A stretch of 37,875 bases of DNA, taken from the NCBI GenBank assembly GCA_018609195.1, contig JAHCSE010000021.1, positions 1 to 37,875 of the forward strand, read 5' to 3'. The position numbers and the translations under genes were made by a program. This DNA is from Patescibacteria group bacterium (lineage in GTDB: Bacteria; Patescibacteriota; Minisyncoccia; Minisyncoccales; RBG-13-36-15). The notes beneath the pieces are model-generated. The model did not search any database. It was not told the DNA's origin and saw only the letters and a list, made by a program, of their open reading frames with translations. Within the stretch, counting starts at the first letter, position 1; every line of letters begins with the position of its first letter. Below are positions 20,743 to 29,623 of this stretch, piece by piece.

Positions 20743-22641
20743 TTATTTTACTTCTTTGATTTTCAGATGAGGAATAACAAATTTTTTTATTCTTTTAATT
20801 TCTTTCTTTCCTTCTGACCCCCTCATTAAATTTTCAAATTCCTCTCTCTCTATTGTCTCTTTTTCAATTAGAGCTTGGGCAATTTTATCTAAAAGCTTCC
20901 TTCTTTTGGTCAAGATTTTCTGGGCAGCTTTTTGAGCCTCTTCAATAAATCGAGAAACTTCCTTATCTATTTTAGCTGCTATCTCTTCAGAATAATTTCT
21001 TTGCTCTGAAATCTCTCTTCCCAAAAACACCAATTCCTCCTTTTCGCCAAAGGAAACAGGTCCCAGAGATGACATTCCATATTCTTTAACTAATTTCCGG
21101 GCTAAGAGAGAAGCTTTCTCTAAATCATTTGCTGCTCCCGTAGTAATTTCGTCAAATTTTAGTTTTTCAGCACAATAACCTCCTAAAAGAGTTGCCATTT
21201 CAGAAACAAATTCAGATTTTTTCTTAATTCTTCTTTCTTCAACTGGCATTTTTAAAGTATAGCCTGCAGCAAGACCTCTCGCAATAATTGATATTTTTCT
21301 GATAGGTTCCGTTTCTGGTAGGGAAGCTGAAACCAAAGCATGGCCTGCTTCATGGTAAGCAGCAATTTCCTTTTCTTTTTTTGTTAAAACATGACTTTTT
21401 CTTTCTGGCCCCAAAAGAACTTTTTCAATTGATTCTAATAATTCTTGTTGATAAACTTGGTGCTTATTTCTTCTCGCAGCTAAAATCGCAGCTTCATTAA
21501 CTAAGTTAGCTAAATCTGCCCCTGAAAAACCAGGAGTTCTTTCAGCAATTTCTCTTAAATTTACATTTAAGGTCAATGGCTTTCCTCGGCAATGAATTTT
21601 TAAAATATCTTCTCGTTCATTAATATCAGGTAAATCTAAAATGACTCTCCGATCGAATCTTCCTGGTCGTAACAGAGCGGGATCGAGGACATCTCCGCGA
21701 TTTGTAGCACTTATTACTATAACATGAGTGTCTCTTTCAAATCCATCCATTTCAACTAGAATTTGGTTTAAAGTCTGTTCTCTTTCATCATGTCCTCCAC
21801 CAATTCCTGTCCCCCGCATTCGTCCAATAGCATCTAACTCATCAATAAACAAAATTGATGGAGCATTCTTTTTGGCAGTAGAGAAAAGGTCTCGAACCCT
21901 GGCTGACCCTACTCCTACAAACAATTCAACAAATTCAGACCCAGAAACATGGAAAAAAGGAACATTACTCTCCCCGGCTACGGCTCTTGCCAACATCGTT
22001 TTTCCTACTCCCGGGGGGCCCAAAAGCAATACTCCTCTTGGAATCCTTGCCCCTATAGCTAAGAATTTTTTTGGATTTTTTAGAAAATCTATCACTTCTT
22101 TTAATTCTTCTTTGGCTTCTTCTAAACCAGCTACATCTTCAAAAGTAATTTTTTCTTTGGGATGACCTTCTGCCCCAAATAATTTGGCTTTGGCTTTGGT
22201 AAAATCAAGAGCCTGCATTGCTCCCGTTCTAGCCTGGCGGAAAATCATCCAAAAGAGCAAAAGAGGAAGCATGAAAATTAAAATGAGAGAAAGAGGGCCA
22301 AACCAAGTTAAAAATCCCCCCTCTTTTTTATATTCAATCTTAACTTTTTCTGGGCTAATTTTTTCTGGCTCAACGCCGAGATTAAGAAGCACCTGAATGA
22401 AATCTACCTCAGCTTCTTTCTGTGATTTAGCTTTTAATCCATCCCCATCTTTATAAAAAATAGTGATATTGGTGCCTGCAACAGTAATTTTTTCTACCTT
22501 TTCTTGATTTATATCTTCAACTAATTGGCTGAAGGGAATTTCTTTGACGCTTTCAAATGGCTGCACAAGTAAGGCAAAAACAGCTGAAATTATCAGCAAA
22601 ATAAGAAAAACAATGAGCAAATTTTGAATTAGTTTTTTCAT
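20743..22641 (-). CDS. ftsH: ATP-dependent zinc metalloprotease FtsH
   Basis: FtsH is a membrane hexamer that extracts and degrades membrane and regulatory proteins. The 632-residue product has two transmembrane helices (about residues 8-27 and 112-134) around a small external domain. The AAA+ module has Walker A GPPGVGKT (about 206-213), Walker [10 protein letters not shown] and second region of homology [20 protein letters not shown]. The zinc site is HEAGH (430-434). All key residues are present. The gene starts nine bases after a strong -10 box. Its transcript probably runs into tRNA-Ile. Confidence 0.96.
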   Translation of the reverse strand: MKKLIQNLLIVFLILLIISAVFALLVQPFESVKEIPFSQLVEDINQEKVEKITVAGTNITIFYKDGDGLKAKSQKEAEVDFIQVLLNLGVEPEKISPEKVKIEYKKEGGFLTWFGPLSLILIFMLPLLLFWMIFRQARTGAMQALDFTKAKAKLFGAEGHPKEKITFEDVAGLEEAKEELKEVIDFLKNPKKFLAIGARIPRGVLLLGPPGVGKTMLARAVAGESNVPFFHVSGSEFVELFVGVGSARVRDLFSTAKKNAPSILFIDELDAIGRMRGTGIGGGHDEREQTLNQILVEMDGFERDTHVIVISATNRGDVLDPALLRPGRFDRRVILDLPDINEREDILKIHCRGKPLTLNVNLREIAERTPGFSGADLANLVNEAAILAARRNKHQVYQQELLESIEKVLLGPERKSHVLTKKEKEIAAYHEAGHALVSASLPETEPIRKISIIARGLAAGYTLKMPVEERRIKKKSEFVSEMATLLGGYCAEKLKFDEITTGAANDLEKASLLARKLVKEYGMSSLGPVSFGEKEELVFLGREISEQRNYSEEIAAKIDKEVSRFIEEAQKAAQKILTKRRKLLDKIAQALIEKETIEREEFENLMRGSEGKKEIKRIKKFVIPHLKIKEVK

Positions 22642-22650
22642 CGCTTTTCA

Positions 22651-22679
22651 AGTATAGCAAAAATTTTAAAAAATTTCAA
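22651..22679 (-). promoter_or_regulatory. ftsH promoter
   Basis: -35 TTGAAA (22679-22674), 17-base spacer, extended -10 TGCTATACT (TATACT 22656-22651). The ATG follows after nine bases, predicting a nearly leaderless mRNA. Confidence 0.75.
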
Positions 22680-22680
22680 G

Positions 22681-22720
22681 CAAAAAGAAACGGCCCTGGC
22701 AGACAATGCCTACCAGGGCC
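22681..22720 (-). terminator. Terminator of the GC-rich unknown gene
   Basis: On the minus strand GGCCCTGG (22720-22713) pairs with CCAGGGCC (22699-22692), followed by GTTTCTTTTTG. Confidence 0.7.
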
Positions 22721-22746
22721 TTCTTCGCTACGGGTCCTGTCAGAAA

Positions 22747-24054
22747 CTACTTGTTGTTGATCTGGGCAGCTTTGGAAACCTGCCCATAGACCGTTTGGAG
22801 GACTGCCACTAGAGGATAGGGCAATCCATGGAATTTCTCCCCTTCAGGATGCTCACCCATACAAGAGGCGAGACAATCCTCGAAGTGGGGAGGGAACTCC
22901 ACCAGGCGGATGAACTCTCCCTCTTCCTGAGTGAATCGCTCAACCAGGAAGAAAGGATCGACAATCCGACTCACCGTTTTCCCCTCTGGAGATCTCTGCT
23001 CCCAGTCCTCCTCGGATTCTGCCAGACAGATGCCTGACTTTCCTTCCAAGAAGAACTCCTGGGGAGTGATAGTGGCCTTTGTGGCCATTTCCTCCCTGAG
23101 GGCCTGGCGCTGCCTTTTCTCCTCCTCTGCGCGGAAGCCGCGCTGAAGGATGTACCAGAGAAGCTGGACTTTCTTGCCCTTTTCCGGATCAAGGTCCCGG
23201 ATAAAAGGGGGTCTCTCCCACTCGAGAGATTTCACCAAGAGGTGAACCTCCAGTTCTCTGGCTTCTTGGACGGCTCCCTGGATGGAACCGGTAGCGGCCA
23301 GAGGAAGAATCCTCTCGCCGTTACTCTCCACTAGCAGGGTTCCGCCACCCCGCCACTTATCGGTCCCGTCGGGATTCGTTGCGATGGTCCCATCAGGGTT
23401 CCTTACTGGTTCTGGCGGGATCCCCAGGACAAGCTTGCCAGGCTTTCCTTTCCGGAAATCCTCTAGCGAAAGCTCACCCTGGTCGGAGAGGTCCTTGGCT
23501 TCTTGGGTGCGGATCTCTCGTTCTGCCGTCCAGACTCGGCTGAGAAAGTTGGCCAAGACCTTCTTGACCTCAGCCACTTCCGGCTCCCCAAAATTGGAGT
23601 CAGAAGGAACCCCATAGACCTTGTCATAGGCCCTCAAGGCTCCTTCAGGGGACTCCTCGAGGTAGCCTTCCTCCACGAGCTCTTGGAGAAGGGTTGTTGC
23701 TGCTGCCCGTGAATGGAGCTCTTGAGAAAGTCGGTGAGTGAGAACAGCCATCCAGCTTGCCCGGCGATAAGCTGGAGTTTCATGGCTGAGAAATCCCTTG
23801 AGGTTCCATTCTGCTTCAGCTACAGCTGTAGCTGCTAGCTCACGGGCCTCTCGAGACCCTCTTGCCACTTCCTCCAGCTTAATGAGGGTGGTAGCGGTCC
23901 ACTCTCGGATCTCTTGTGCTCCTTCCCGGATCTTGTCTGCTACCGCCTCATCTGCGGTTAAGCCTTTAATCTCTGGGAGTTCGGGAAGGGGAACTAGCCC
24001 CGTCTCCCCAAGTTCCTCTAGAGAATGCAGGGTTTGGCCTTTGTTTTTGACCAT
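22747..24054 (-). CDS. Unknown GC-rich gene, 435 residues
   Basis: The family is not recognised. The protein is soluble, rich in Glu, Ala, Leu and Arg, mostly helical, with no signal peptide or membrane helix. Residues 35-110 are strongly helical (EGAQEIREWTATTLIKLEEV). A Gly/Pro/Asp turn-rich centre follows (about 205-245, NPDGTIATNPDGTDKWRGGG), then more helices. Late in the protein there are a few cysteines (GICLAE, FEDCLASCMGEHPEG). Codon use favours G and C at third positions, unlike neighbours. The promoter TTGACA-16-TATAAT is near perfect and a true AGGAGG site precedes the ATG by 11 bases. Together these suggest horizontal origin or very high expression. Confidence 0.75.
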   Translation of the reverse strand: MVKNKGQTLHSLEELGETGLVPLPELPEIKGLTADEAVADKIREGAQEIREWTATTLIKLEEVARGSREARELAATAVAEAEWNLKGFLSHETPAYRRASWMAVLTHRLSQELHSRAAATTLLQELVEEGYLEESPEGALRAYDKVYGVPSDSNFGEPEVAEVKKVLANFLSRVWTAEREIRTQEAKDLSDQGELSLEDFRKGKPGKLVLGIPPEPVRNPDGTIATNPDGTDKWRGGGTLLVESNGERILPLAATGSIQGAVQEARELEVHLLVKSLEWERPPFIRDLDPEKGKKVQLLWYILQRGFRAEEEKRQRQALREEMATKATITPQEFFLEGKSGICLAESEEDWEQRSPEGKTVSRIVDPFFLVERFTQEEGEFIRLVEFPPHFEDCLASCMGEHPEGEKFHGLPYPLVAVLQTVYGQVSKAAQINNK

Positions 24055-24065
24055 TTTGACTTTAA

Positions 24066-24070
24066 CCTCC
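24066..24070 (-). promoter_or_regulatory. Strong Shine-Dalgarno site of the GC-rich gene
   Basis: GGAGG (within AGGAGG) lies 11 bases before the ATG at 24054. This is notable because most start codons in this window have no such site. Confidence 0.7.
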
Positions 24071-24117
24071 TGTGTGAATTGACAGACCCGTAGCGAATTT
24101 CCAAAGTACCAATTCTA

Positions 24118-24145
24118 ATTATAGCAGAACCAAAAATTTTGTCAA
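24118..24145 (-). promoter_or_regulatory. Consensus promoter of the GC-rich gene
   Basis: -35 TTGACA (24145-24140), 16-base spacer ending TGC, -10 TATAAT (24123-24118). The predicted start site leaves a leader of about 55-60 bases that contains one inverted-repeat copy. Confidence 0.8.
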
Positions 24146-24152
24146 TAGTAGG

Positions 24153-24185
24153 AGAAAAAAAAGACAGCGAGATTGCTCCCGCTGT
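24153..24185 (-). terminator. Terminator of the NYN gene
   Basis: On the minus strand ACAGCGGGAG-CAAT-CTCGCTGT forms a hairpin followed by C and an eight-base T-run, just before the promoter of the next gene. Confidence 0.8.
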
Positions 24186-24200
24186 TTGACTTCTATGTGT

Positions 24201-24713
24201 TTAAGGTTCAGTTGGTGAAAAGATGTAAATCTTGTCAGCTAACTTAATAAGTTCAGTTGATAGAGATCTCTCAGAGCTAGCGACGACTATTATTTTCAGT
24301 CCTTTCCGGATGGCCTGCCGGACTAAAAGACTAAAGTCCTTGTCCCCACTACCTAAGCAAAGATGGGTTAAATCTTTTATATCTTCGATCGCCTTTTGGC
24401 CAAAGTTTATTAGGGTAAGATCAGTAGTGTCTTCTTCCTCCCCCTTTTTACCTCGAATTTTCGGGCAGGCAATAGTGAAAAAACCTATTTTGTGGAAAGT
24501 TTCGCCAAAAGTATAAACTAAATGAGGGGGAATGAAGACAAAAACATTGACGATTTCTCCAACCTCTGAGGCTATTTCTTTGCAAAGTCTATCAAATCCA
24601 GCCGTAATCGAATACGATTCCGGAGGAGGCATCTCTTTGAGGTTAGTTAAGAGATTTTCCCAGTCGATTAGCATCAGGATTCTTGGAGGTCCTCTTTTCT
24701 TCAGAAACCTCAT
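24201..24713 (-). CDS. NYN-domain (LabA/DUF88-type) putative RNase
   Basis: This 170-residue protein has the PIN-like NYN fold. Acidic metal-binding positions are visible in LMLIDWENLL (about residues 13-22), EEEDTTDLTLI (about 95-105) and LGSGDKDFSLLV (about 118-129), and the core continues KGLKIIVVASSERSLSTEL. NYN proteins are metal-dependent nucleases often acting on RNA. It has its own consensus promoter and a strong ribosome site (GGAGGG), plus a terminator, so it is a single-gene unit next to the GC-rich gene. Confidence 0.85.
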   Translation of the reverse strand: MRFLKKRGPPRILMLIDWENLLTNLKEMPPPESYSITAGFDRLCKEIASEVGEIVNVFVFIPPHLVYTFGETFHKIGFFTIACPKIRGKKGEEEDTTDLTLINFGQKAIEDIKDLTHLCLGSGDKDFSLLVRQAIRKGLKIIVVASSERSLSTELIKLADKIYIFSPTEP

Positions 24714-24770
24714 CCTTCCCTCCTTCTCTCTTCCAACGAACTAGGATAATTTTAAATGTGCCTTATGCTA

Positions 24771-24799
24771 ATTATATATTCAAATTAAAATCTTGTCAA
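24771..24799 (-). promoter_or_regulatory. Consensus promoter of the NYN gene
   Basis: -35 TTGACA (24799-24794), 17-base spacer, -10 TATAAT (24776-24771). A leader of about 50 bases with AAGGAGGG precedes the ATG at 24713. Confidence 0.8.
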
Positions 24800-24800
24800 G

Positions 24801-25865
24801 TCAAATTTTCTCTGATACTAGTTTCAAGCTCATTCTATGCTCTTTTGGCTCAATAAGTAAAATTTTGAAATTGTATTTTTTGCCGATTTTTAAAATATCT
24901 TGCATTTTCTGTTGAGAGTCGAATTCTGAAATGTGGCATAATCCTTGAATTTTGGGAGTCATCTGGACAAAAGCACCAAAGGGATTAAATTTTGTTACCC
25001 TCCCAGAAACGATACCTCCCTTTTTATATTTTTTCTCAATATCTTTCCAGGGATCTTTTTTCAAAACTTTCAAAGAAAGAGAAACTTTTGCATCTGAAAT
25101 ATCGATGATTTTTGCTTTCACCTTCTGGCCTATCTTAACCACTTCTGAAGGATCTTCAATGATCTTCCAGTCTAATTCGGAGATATGAATTAGACCTTCC
25201 AAATTTTCTTTCCCAAATTTAATAAATGCTCCAAAATCGACTAAACCGCTAATTTCTCCTTCCACTATACTCCCCACTTTATAGTTTTTTAAAATTTCTT
25301 TTATTTTTTCTGCTTCTTTTATTTTTTCGGATAAAATAATTTGTTCTTGCTCTAGATCAAGAGTAAGAATTTTTACCTCAAGATCTTTGCCAATAAATTT
25401 TTGAAGCTCTCTGAGAATCTTGCTGCTATCTGCTCCTTCCACTTTTGGATAATGCTCAGAAGATAATTGAGATACGGGGAGGAAAGCAGGAATACCTGAT
25501 ATTTCAGAAATGAGGCCACCTTTGTTGGCTTTTAAAATTTTAGCCTTGATTACCTCTCCTTTTTCTTTTTTCTGCCTTAAACTTTCAAAAGTTATTTCCT
25601 TGCCAGCTTGAGCCATTGAGAGCTCAATGTAACCTTCTTCATTTTCTAAGTCTATTATTTTAGCAAATATTCTATCTCCAATTTTCAAATCTCTTAGAGT
25701 ATCTTTTGCATCAAAAAATTCCTTCCCATAAATTATTCCTGTTCCTCGAATTCCGAGATCCAAATAAACAGCTGCCCTCTCTCTCCCTATTACTTTTCCT
25801 TCAACAATTTCTCCAATTTTTGGAGGTTTAAATAAGTTATTTTCTGTTTCTAAGATATTCTTCAT
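24801..25865 (-). CDS. rpsA: S1-repeat RNA-binding protein (bS1-like)
   Basis: The 354-residue product contains four S1 OB-fold repeats: about residues 17-86 (IVEGKVIGRERAAVYLDLG), 102-183, 198-267 (VGSIVEGEISGLVDFGAF, then GLIHISELDW) and 283-351 (GIVSGRVTKFNPFGAFVQM, then GLCHISEF). Repeats three and four are the best conserved. E. coli bS1 has six repeats; four-repeat forms are common in other phyla. It helps bind mRNA to the 30S subunit. It is divergent from the MBL gene at 25942. Confidence 0.9.
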   Translation of the reverse strand: MKNILETENNLFKPPKIGEIVEGKVIGRERAAVYLDLGIRGTGIIYGKEFFDAKDTLRDLKIGDRIFAKIIDLENEEGYIELSMAQAGKEITFESLRQKKEKGEVIKAKILKANKGGLISEISGIPAFLPVSQLSSEHYPKVEGADSSKILRELQKFIGKDLEVKILTLDLEQEQIILSEKIKEAEKIKEILKNYKVGSIVEGEISGLVDFGAFIKFGKENLEGLIHISELDWKIIEDPSEVVKIGQKVKAKIIDISDAKVSLSLKVLKKDPWKDIEKKYKKGGIVSGRVTKFNPFGAFVQMTPKIQGLCHISEFDSQQKMQDILKIGKKYNFKILLIEPKEHRMSLKLVSEKI

Positions 25866-25925
25866 ATCATGAAGCCTACCATAGGTTTTCTATTTTTTCA
25901 ATAGTTGAATTGGAAATAGATTTGT

Positions 25926-25931
25926 GATAAT
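25926..25931 (+). promoter_or_regulatory. -10-like box before the MBL gene
   Basis: GATAAT, preceded by TGT, ends ten bases before the ATG at 25942, in keeping with the short-leader pattern of the window. Confidence 0.4.
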
Positions 25932-25941
25932 ATTAAAAAAT

Positions 25942-26595
25942 ATGCAGATAATTTGGCACGGTCAGGCCTGTTTCCAGTTAATTTTTAGCAAAAAGAAAGA
26001 AGAGAAAGTAACTGTTGTTATTGATCCTTTTTCAACTGAGATTGGCTTGAGGTTACCTAAAATGGAGGCTGATATTTTGTTAGTCACTCATAATCATTAT
26101 AATCACTCAAATGTTAAAGCAGTCTCAGGTAGTCCTTTTCTAATTAAAGGTCCTGGAGAATATGAAATAAAGGGAATTTTTATTCAGGGAATTGAAGCCT
26201 GGCATGATAAATCACAGGGAAAAGAGCGAGGAAAAGTAACGATATTCACTATTGAGGGTGAAGAAATGAGACTTTGCCATTTGGGGGATTTTGGCCAAGG
26301 AGAACTAGAAGCTTCCCAGATAGAAAAAATCGGAAATTGCGATATTTTAATGATTCCGATTGGGGGAATCTATACTATGTCTGCAAGGGAGGCTTCCAAA
26401 GTAATTTCCCAAATTGAGCCAAGAATTTTACTCCCCATGCATTATCAAATTCCAAGGCTAAAAATAAAATTGGAGAGTTTAGATAAGTTCCTCAAGGTAA
26501 TGGGAGTAAAATCGCCGGAAAGCCTAAATAGATTGACAATTAAAAAGAGAGATTTACCAGTAGACGCAATGAAGATTCAGATTTTGAGGCCGTGA
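25942..26595 (+). CDS. MBL-fold protein with Asp-to-Asn change in the metal motif
   Basis: This 217-residue metallo-beta-lactamase-fold protein resembles the UlaG-like group: IIWHGQACFQL at the N-terminus, THNHYNHSN (about residues 50-58), CHLGDFGQ (about 112) and LLPMHYQIPR (about 166). The family motif is HxHxDH; here the Asp is Asn (HNHYNH), which may reduce or change metal use. ATG at 25942 begins the conserved MQIIWHG; an earlier ATA/ATG extension is unlikely. The next gene overlaps its stop (GTGA). Substrate unknown. Confidence 0.82.
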   Translation: MQIIWHGQACFQLIFSKKKEEKVTVVIDPFSTEIGLRLPKMEADILLVTHNHYNHSNVKAVSGSPFLIKGPGEYEIKGIFIQGIEAWHDKSQGKERGKVTIFTIEGEEMRLCHLGDFGQGELEASQIEKIGNCDILMIPIGGIYTMSAREASKVISQIEPRILLPMHYQIPRLKIKLESLDKFLKVMGVKSPESLNRLTIKKRDLPVDAMKIQILRP

Positions 26596-26888
26596 GGAAT
26601 ATTCTAAAAAAAATTCAAGGGCAACCTGAGAAAGTTAGAAAAATAATTCTCTGGATAATCATTGTTGTATTAGGGTTTGCTTTTTTCCTGGCTTGGGTTC
26701 AGGGCTTGAAACAGAGATTGAGAGAGGCGAGAGAGGAAAGATTTTTTGAGCAGCTAAAACCCCCAAGATTTGAAGAGCAATTAAGAAGCTTACCTAAAAT
26801 TGAGATTCCAGAGTTTCCCGAAATTAGCGAAGAAGAGCTAAAGAAGTTGGAAGAGGAGATAAAGAAGGAAACCGAGCAAACAGAATAA
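26592..26888 (+). CDS. Small single-pass membrane protein with acidic tail
   Basis: This 98-residue product is not recognised. A basic N-terminus (MRNILKKIQGQPEKVRK) is followed by one transmembrane helix (about residues 18-39) and a charged, Glu/Lys-rich tail with EIPEFPEISEEELKKLEEE. The start is GTG overlapping the stop codon of the MBL gene, so translation is coupled. It is immediately upstream of the complex repeat before gyrA. Confidence 0.65.
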   Translation: MRNILKKIQGQPEKVRKIILWIIIVVLGFAFFLAWVQGLKQRLREAREERFFEQLKPPRFEEQLRSLPKIEIPEFPEISEEELKKLEEEIKKETEQTE

Positions 26889-27060
26889 AATCCTAAGCAC
26901 GAAATTCGAAATTCTAAACCCCGATACTACAAATCCTTCGGATTTGAGTACGGGGCAGGCAAATCCCAAATTTAGAATTTGCTCGCCCCGTAGTTAACGA
27001 GCGAAGCGAGTTATACTATGGGGTTTAGGATTTAGATATTAGAATTTAGAATTTTTAAGT
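26886..27060. repeat. Compound palindrome before gyrA: inverted arms around twin hairpins
   Basis: Outer arms AAATCCTAAGCACGAAATTC and TCTAAACCCC (26889-26922) face GGGGTTTAGGATTTAGATA and TTAGAATTTAGAATT (27020-27054). Between them lie hairpin one (26919-26955, CCCCG, unpaired A, TACT, unpaired A, CAAATCC, TTC, GGATTTG, AGTA, CGGGG), a small GCAAAT/ATTTGC stem, and hairpin two (26986-27023, CCCCGTAGT ... unpaired T ... ACTATGGGG). This is a nested version of both repeat families in the window. Confidence 0.7.
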
Positions 27061-29550
27061 ATGCCTAAGAATCCTCAAAAATTAAATACTGAGATGGGTT
27101 ATATTAAACCCCGGGAAATAGTTGAGGAAATGCAGGAATCCTATATTGATTATGCGATGTCAGTTATCATTTCCCGGGCCTTACCTGATGTGAGAGATGG
27201 TTTGAAACCAGTCCACCGAAGGATTTTGTATGCGATGCATGAAATGGGTTTGGGATCTGGTGCCAAATTTAGGAAATCAGCAACAGTCGTGGGCGAAACT
27301 ATGGGAAAACTGCATCCACATGGCGATGCAGCAATTTACGATTCTTTGGTTAGAATGGCTCAAGATTTTTCTTTAAGGTATCCTTTAATCGAAGGTCAGG
27401 GAAATTTTGCAAGTATTGATGATCCGACAGAGGCAGCTGCGATGAGATACACCGAGTGCCGCCTTTCAAAAATCGGCGAAGAAATGCTAAAAGATATTGG
27501 GAAAAACACCGTTGATTTTATGGATAATTACGATGGAACGAGAAAAGAACCTGTTGTTTTGCCCTCTCCTCTCCCCCAACTTTTACTAAATGGTTCTCTG
27601 GGGATTGCTGTTGGCATGGCTACCAATATCCCTCCTCATAATCTGTCAGAAGTTGTGGATGCTGCTTTCTATTTACTTGACAAACCCAAAGCTACGAGTG
27701 AGGAACTTTTTCGGTTTATTAAAGGGCCTGATTTTCCAACTGGTGGTCAGATTTTCGATCAAAAAGAAATAATCGCTGCCTATTCCCAAGGGAAGGGTCC
27801 AGTTTTGATGAGAGGGAAGGCAGATATTAAGGAACAAAAGAAAACTAGCCACCAGCAAATTGTTATTACTGAAATTCCTTTCCAGGTTCAAAAATCAACT
27901 TTGATTGAGCAGTTTGCAAATTTAGTTTCCGAAAAAAAGATTGAGGGGATAAAGGATATCAGAGATGAATCAGATAGAGAGGGCTTAAGAATTGTTATTG
28001 ATTTACAAAGAGATGCAACGCCTCAGAAAATTTTAAACAGGCTTTATAAATTTACAGGTCTCCAAAAGACCTTCCATTTGAATCTTTTGGCTTTAGTAGA
28101 CGGAATTCAGCCGAGAGTTTTAAATTTAGCTGAGATTTTAAATTATTATCTTTTGCACCGTAAAGAAGTTGTCTTTCGAAGAACTAAATTTGATTTAGAG
28201 CGAGCGAAAGAAAGAGCTCATATTTTAGAAGGACTGCAAAAAGCCTTAACCAATATTGACTCCGTAATTAAAACCATCAAGGCTTCAAAGAATCGAGAAG
28301 AGGCTCAGAAAAATTTGATGAAACGCTTCAAATTAACCCAAATTCAAGCTACAGCCATTTTGGAAACCAAACTTCAAGCTTTAGCCAGATTAGAAAGAGA
28401 AAAAATTGAACGAGAGTTAATTAAAAAAAGAAAAGAGATTAAAGAGTTAACATCCATTGTAGAAAGCCCGAAAAAAATAAAAGAAGTCATAAAAAAGGAA
28501 TTAAGAGAACTGAAAGAAAATTTTGGCTCAGACAGAAAAACGAAGGTGTTCTCCCAAAAAGTAGGAGAGTTGGCTTTAGAGGATTTAATTCCTCAAGAAG
28601 AGGTAGTTTTAACCTTAACCAAGGGAGGGTATATTAAAAGAATAAACCCAGCTTTATATAAAATCCAAAAAAGGGGAGGAAAGGGGATTTTGGGAATGCG
28701 AACGATAGGGGAAGATATTGTTGAACATTTCCTTAAAGCTGAGACCCACGATTCTCTTTTGTTCTTTACTGATTCTGGAAAAGTTTTTAAAATTCCAGTT
28801 TATGAAATCCCAGAAGGGAAAAGAGCAGCTCGAGGAAGAGGGCTTTTGAATTTTTTAGAGCTATCAATGAAAGATAAAATTTTGTCTCTCATTCCTTTGG
28901 GCAAAAAAGATAAAGACTCTGAGGTAAAATATTTAGTGATGGTTACCAAAGCAGGCCTCATAAAGAAGACTGCTATAGAAGAATTTGAGAACGTAAGGAG
29001 ATCTGGCTTAGTGGCTATCACTTTAAAAAAGGGAGATTCCTTAAAGAAAGTGGGGAAATGCCGCAAAGAGGATGAATTAATTTTGATAACAAAAAAGGGT
29101 AAGAGTATCTATTTTAAGGTAAAAGAAATTAGAGAAATGGGAAGGCCGGCAGCAGGAGTAAAGGGAATTAGGTTAAAAAAGGATGATGAGGTAGTAGGGA
29201 TGGAAATTATTCCCAGTTTGAAGCCAGAGGAAAATAAAAAAGAGCGAAAAGCATATTTGTTAGTATTGAGTGAAAATGGATTTGGCAAGAAGACTATTCT
29301 GAAAGAATACAGATTGCAAGCAAGAGCAGGATCTGGCATTAAAACTGCCCAGGTCACTTCAAAAACTGGGGATTTAATTTCCTCCAGTCTTTTAACAGGT
29401 GAAGAAGAGGATTTAATTGTTATTTCTCAAAGAGGTCAGGTAATCAGGACCGGAATTTCTTCTATCTCCATTTTAGGAAGATCAACCCAGGGAGTGAGAA
29501 TCATGAGATTGGAAGAGGGAGACAAAGTAGCTTCAGCGGCGTGTATTTAA
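27061..29550 (+). CDS. gyrA: DNA gyrase subunit A
   Basis: GyrA cuts and rejoins DNA during supercoiling. The 829-residue product has the breakage-reunion domain starting [30 protein letters not shown], catalytic Tyr130 in AAAMRYTE, and a six-bladed C-terminal domain. The GyrA box appears as KRGGKGI (about residues 535-545), which separates it from ParC. In the quinolone-determining region the sequence is [10 protein letters not shown]: Ala90 at the E. coli Ser83 position and Asp94 at Asp87. gyrB is not in the window. Confidence 0.95.
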   Translation: MPKNPQKLNTEMGYIKPREIVEEMQESYIDYAMSVIISRALPDVRDGLKPVHRRILYAMHEMGLGSGAKFRKSATVVGETMGKLHPHGDAAIYDSLVRMAQDFSLRYPLIEGQGNFASIDDPTEAAAMRYTECRLSKIGEEMLKDIGKNTVDFMDNYDGTRKEPVVLPSPLPQLLLNGSLGIAVGMATNIPPHNLSEVVDAAFYLLDKPKATSEELFRFIKGPDFPTGGQIFDQKEIIAAYSQGKGPVLMRGKADIKEQKKTSHQQIVITEIPFQVQKSTLIEQFANLVSEKKIEGIKDIRDESDREGLRIVIDLQRDATPQKILNRLYKFTGLQKTFHLNLLALVDGIQPRVLNLAEILNYYLLHRKEVVFRRTKFDLERAKERAHILEGLQKALTNIDSVIKTIKASKNREEAQKNLMKRFKLTQIQATAILETKLQALARLEREKIERELIKKRKEIKELTSIVESPKKIKEVIKKELRELKENFGSDRKTKVFSQKVGELALEDLIPQEEVVLTLTKGGYIKRINPALYKIQKRGGKGILGMRTIGEDIVEHFLKAETHDSLLFFTDSGKVFKIPVYEIPEGKRAARGRGLLNFLELSMKDKILSLIPLGKKDKDSEVKYLVMVTKAGLIKKTAIEEFENVRRSGLVAITLKKGDSLKKVGKCRKEDELILITKKGKSIYFKVKEIREMGRPAAGVKGIRLKKDDEVVGMEIIPSLKPEENKKERKAYLLVLSENGFGKKTILKEYRLQARAGSGIKTAQVTSKTGDLISSSLLTGEEEDLIVISQRGQVIRTGISSISILGRSTQGVRIMRLEEGDKVASAACI

Positions 29551-29620
29551 TGGTTCAATGGCTAAATGGCTTATTTTTTTCATTTTAACCATGTAATCAT
29601 TTAACCATGTAGCCATTTAT
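29551..29620 (+). repeat. Intergenic inverted array (AATGGCTAAATGG units)
   Basis: Left arm TGGTTCAATGGCTAAATGGC faces right arm units TTTAACCATGTAATCATTTAACC and ATGTAGCCATTTAT-like, forming an imperfect palindrome between gyrA and the methyltransferase gene. Confidence 0.6.
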
Positions 29621-29623
29621 TTG

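Larger units (their letters stand above)
22724..24097. mobile_element. Inverted-repeat-bounded GC-rich gene cassette
   Basis: TTCGCTACGGGTCCTGTCA at 22724-22742 and TGACAGACCCGTAGCGAA at 24080-24097 are inverted copies differing by one base insertion. They flank one gene whose base composition is far more GC-rich than its surroundings. One copy lies in the mRNA leader and the other in the 3' untranslated part. No transposase is present. A mobile cassette and an RNA panhandle are both possible. Confidence 0.5.

Noticed and set aside
22828-24082. Plus-strand open frames opposite the GC-rich gene
   Set aside because: GC-rich sequence has few stops, so shadow frames are expected. The promoter, ribosome site and terminator all support the minus strand.
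26592-26888. Gyrase-related function for the small membrane protein upstream of gyrA
   Set aside because: It is coupled to the MBL gene and separated from gyrA by a 172-base repeat region, with no sequence link to gyrase.
27673-29357. Antisense open frames in gyrA and other genes
   Set aside because: They are opposite-strand shadows of well-conserved coding sequence, with no ribosome site or family resemblance.
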